Positions 62,680-64,000 of a DNA stretch of 64,000 nucleotides are shown one piece after another. Below the pieces are notes generated by a model that saw nothing but the letters and a program-made list of their open reading frames with translations, did no database searches and had not been told where the DNA came from. The translations under genes and the position numbers were made by a program. This stretch comes from Crocinitomicaceae bacterium (lineage in GTDB: Bacteria; Bacteroidota; Bacteroidia; Flavobacteriales_D; Crocinitomicaceae), in NCBI GenBank assembly GCA_016708105.1, contig JADJGJ010000004.1:1-64000 (forward strand). Direction: 5' to 3'. Positions within the stretch are counted from its first letter, which is position 1. The number at the start of each line of letters is the position of its first letter.

Positions 62680-64000
62680 CCTGCTGATTCTTACAACACT
62701 GGCCGCAGGAACCTGGTCACAAAAAGGTACTCAAACCCCCTATAGTATGTTTGGTTTAGGTGAACTGAACCAAGGTGAGTACGCGGCTTTTATGTCTATG
62801 GGTGGAATAAGCATTGCAAACAGTGATTCTACGGTTGCCAATCACAATAATCCTGCAAGCTATGCCTATATTCAGCGTTACCGCCCCATTTTTCAAGTGG
62901 GCTTAAATGGTCGGTACTCGGTTTTCAATACGACAAACACCACATCAAGCCAGCAACATGTTAGCTTGAACCAATTTCAACTTGCGCTTCCAATTAAAAA
63001 AACATGGGGTGCAAGTCTTGGTTTGGTGCCATATTCATTTACTGGGTACACCATTACAAATTATGAAGTAACAGATGGTGACACCACCGCACAAAACATC
63101 AATGACGGCAGTGGGGCAATCAGTAAATTGTTTTTAGGTGTTGCTTACAAACCACTTAATCACTCTAAACTCTCAACTCATTATTCTAAGCGAGATACCA
63201 CCTACACCACTAAAACACATATTCTTTCTTTGGGTGTTAACGGTATTTATTTGTTTGGCTCTGTTGCGCGCACCCAGTCACATGAGCTCATTGGAGTTTC
63301 GGGGGCATACAATGCACGAGTGAAATCTGCGCTCAGAATTAACGCACCTCAAGTTCAATTCGGCATTAACTATCAATATTACTTCAGACCTGCGTATACT
63401 GACTCGCTTATCAACGGATCATTTTCTCTTGGTGCCAGTTATACTCCGGGTATGCAATTGCGCGCTTATCATGATTTGTTTGCGCACAATTACAAAGGCA
63501 GCGGTGATTTTAGTTATACCTATGACACTATTGAATTTGTTACTGATGATAAAGGCTATGTTTATGTGCCAGACCAGTATAAAATTGGATTAGAATATCG
63601 CATCGGGTGGAAACCTTCACGTAAAGGAGAGCGATTATTACGCCTTGGAGCTGAGCTCAATTACCAGCAATGGTCAGCTTACCGGGAGAATTTTGGAACT
63701 GAAACCAATGTGCCGTTTTATCGTGATCGCTTAGGGCTTGCTTTTGGGCTTGAGTTTTCACCATTCGTTGGCAATGATCCGTCTATCAGTATTTTATCTC
63801 GCACTAACTACCGTTTTGGTTTTAATTATACCCAAACTGAACTGGTTTTATCTGACATCGGACTCAATAATTATGGCATGAGTTTTGGATTTGGTATTCC
63901 ACTGAACGTAAACTCAACCAATACTAGCCTTAATTTAGGGGCCACGTTTGGAAAAATGGGAACAACCGAAAGCGGACTGATTGAAGAAAAATACATCGGA
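62663..64000 (+). CDS. Outer-membrane beta-barrel protein downstream of coaX, 3' end outside window
   Basis: The frame is open from ATG 62663 to the window edge (446 codons visible). MLKKINLLILTTLAAGTWSQ is a signal peptide. The mature start KGTQTPYSMFGLGELNQGEYAAFMSMGGISIA, with NNPASYAYIQ after it, resembles the FadL-like or CHU-type barrel family opening, followed by many amphipathic strands (GLEYRIGWKPSRKG, LRLGAELNYQQW). It should sit in the outer membrane. In many Bacteroidota a barrel gene of this kind follows coaX and precedes LPS-export genes, which would lie outside this window. Transported substrate unknown. Confidence 0.75.
   Translation, partial: MLKKINLLILTTLAAGTWSQKGTQTPYSMFGLGELNQGEYAAFMSMGGISIANSDSTVANHNNPASYAYIQRYRPIFQVGLNGRYSVFNTTNTTSSQQHVSLNQFQLALPIKKTWGASLGLVPYSFTGYTITNYEVTDGDTTAQNINDGSGAISKLFLGVAYKPLNHSKLSTHYSKRDTTYTTKTHILSLGVNGIYLFGSVARTQSHELIGVSGAYNARVKSALRINAPQVQFGINYQYYFRPAYTDSLINGSFSLGASYTPGMQLRAYHDLFAHNYKGSGDFSYTYDTIEFVTDDKGYVYVPDQYKIGLEYRIGWKPSRKGERLLRLGAELNYQQWSAYRENFGTETNVPFYRDRLGLAFGLEFSPFVGNDPSISILSRTNYRFGFNYTQTELVLSDIGLNNYGMSFGFGIPLNVNSTNTSLNLGATFGKMGTTESGLIEEKYIG

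Overview
The window reads as a chromosomal segment of a Bacteroidota bacterium, most likely in or near the Flavobacteriales. The evidence is: an AT-rich base composition; four proteins with type IX secretion (T9SS) or gliding-type C-terminal domains; the Bacteroidota-type -7 promoter box TAnnTTTG upstream of many genes; a DUF349 protein; the long (about 645-residue) form of IspG; a MetRS with a C-terminal tRNA-binding domain; and outer-membrane beta-barrel and TolC-type proteins. No phage, plasmid or CRISPR locus is visible. The species cannot be named from the sequence alone.

Layout. 1-7.7 kb: a secreted M43 metalloprotease cut by the window edge, a TylF-like methyltransferase, and a giant beta-propeller/Ig-like adhesin-type protein with a gliding-motility C-terminus. 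7.8-13.2 kb: a DUF2339/DUF3999 membrane pair, an M15 peptidase lipoprotein and a bestrophin-like channel, followed by tandem repeats. 13.7-18.9 kb: an RluB-type pseudouridine synthase with a repetitive basic tail at its N-terminus, a small membrane protein, kdsB, and a 1.2-kb two-level tandem repeat array filling the space between the divergent kdsB and a PfkB kinase. 19-25 kb: a tightly coupled operon with a DUF349 protein, a frameshifted membrane gene, an integral membrane protein, a GT2 and a GT9 glycosyltransferase (probably LPS or other surface glycan synthesis, matching KdsB nearby). 25.7-29.4 kb: a SprB-repeat T9SS cargo.

30-35.3 kb: a three-gene export operon (ABC-type membrane protein, HlyD adaptor, TolC channel) with a divergent TetR regulator and a clear dyad operator. 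The ABC subunit has lost every recognisable ATPase motif, which makes this the most unusual system in the window. 35.3-45 kb: a large membrane protein and housekeeping genes asnS, hemH, ispG and metG. 45-52 kb: a tandem-duplicated SiaB-like ATPase-fold protein, tpx with two overlapping uncharacterised genes, a Ycf48-like T9SS cargo and a beta-barrel protein. 52-57.7 kb: a T9SS cargo whose stop codon overlaps the start of a large outer-membrane protein gene. 58-64 kb: an acyl-CoA carboxylase beta subunit with an EI24 protein, a tandem duplication carrying two S23 four-helix-bundle genes (one frameshifted) against the 3' end of tRNA-Phe, coaX, and a partial outer-membrane beta-barrel gene.

The -7 boxes fall inside or next to several of the longest possible reading frames. 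They were used here to move start codons downstream (methyltransferase, metG, the 35.6-kb membrane protein, the 54-kb T9SS protein and the 50.8-kb barrel). All assignments rest on reading motifs by eye; no database search was possible.
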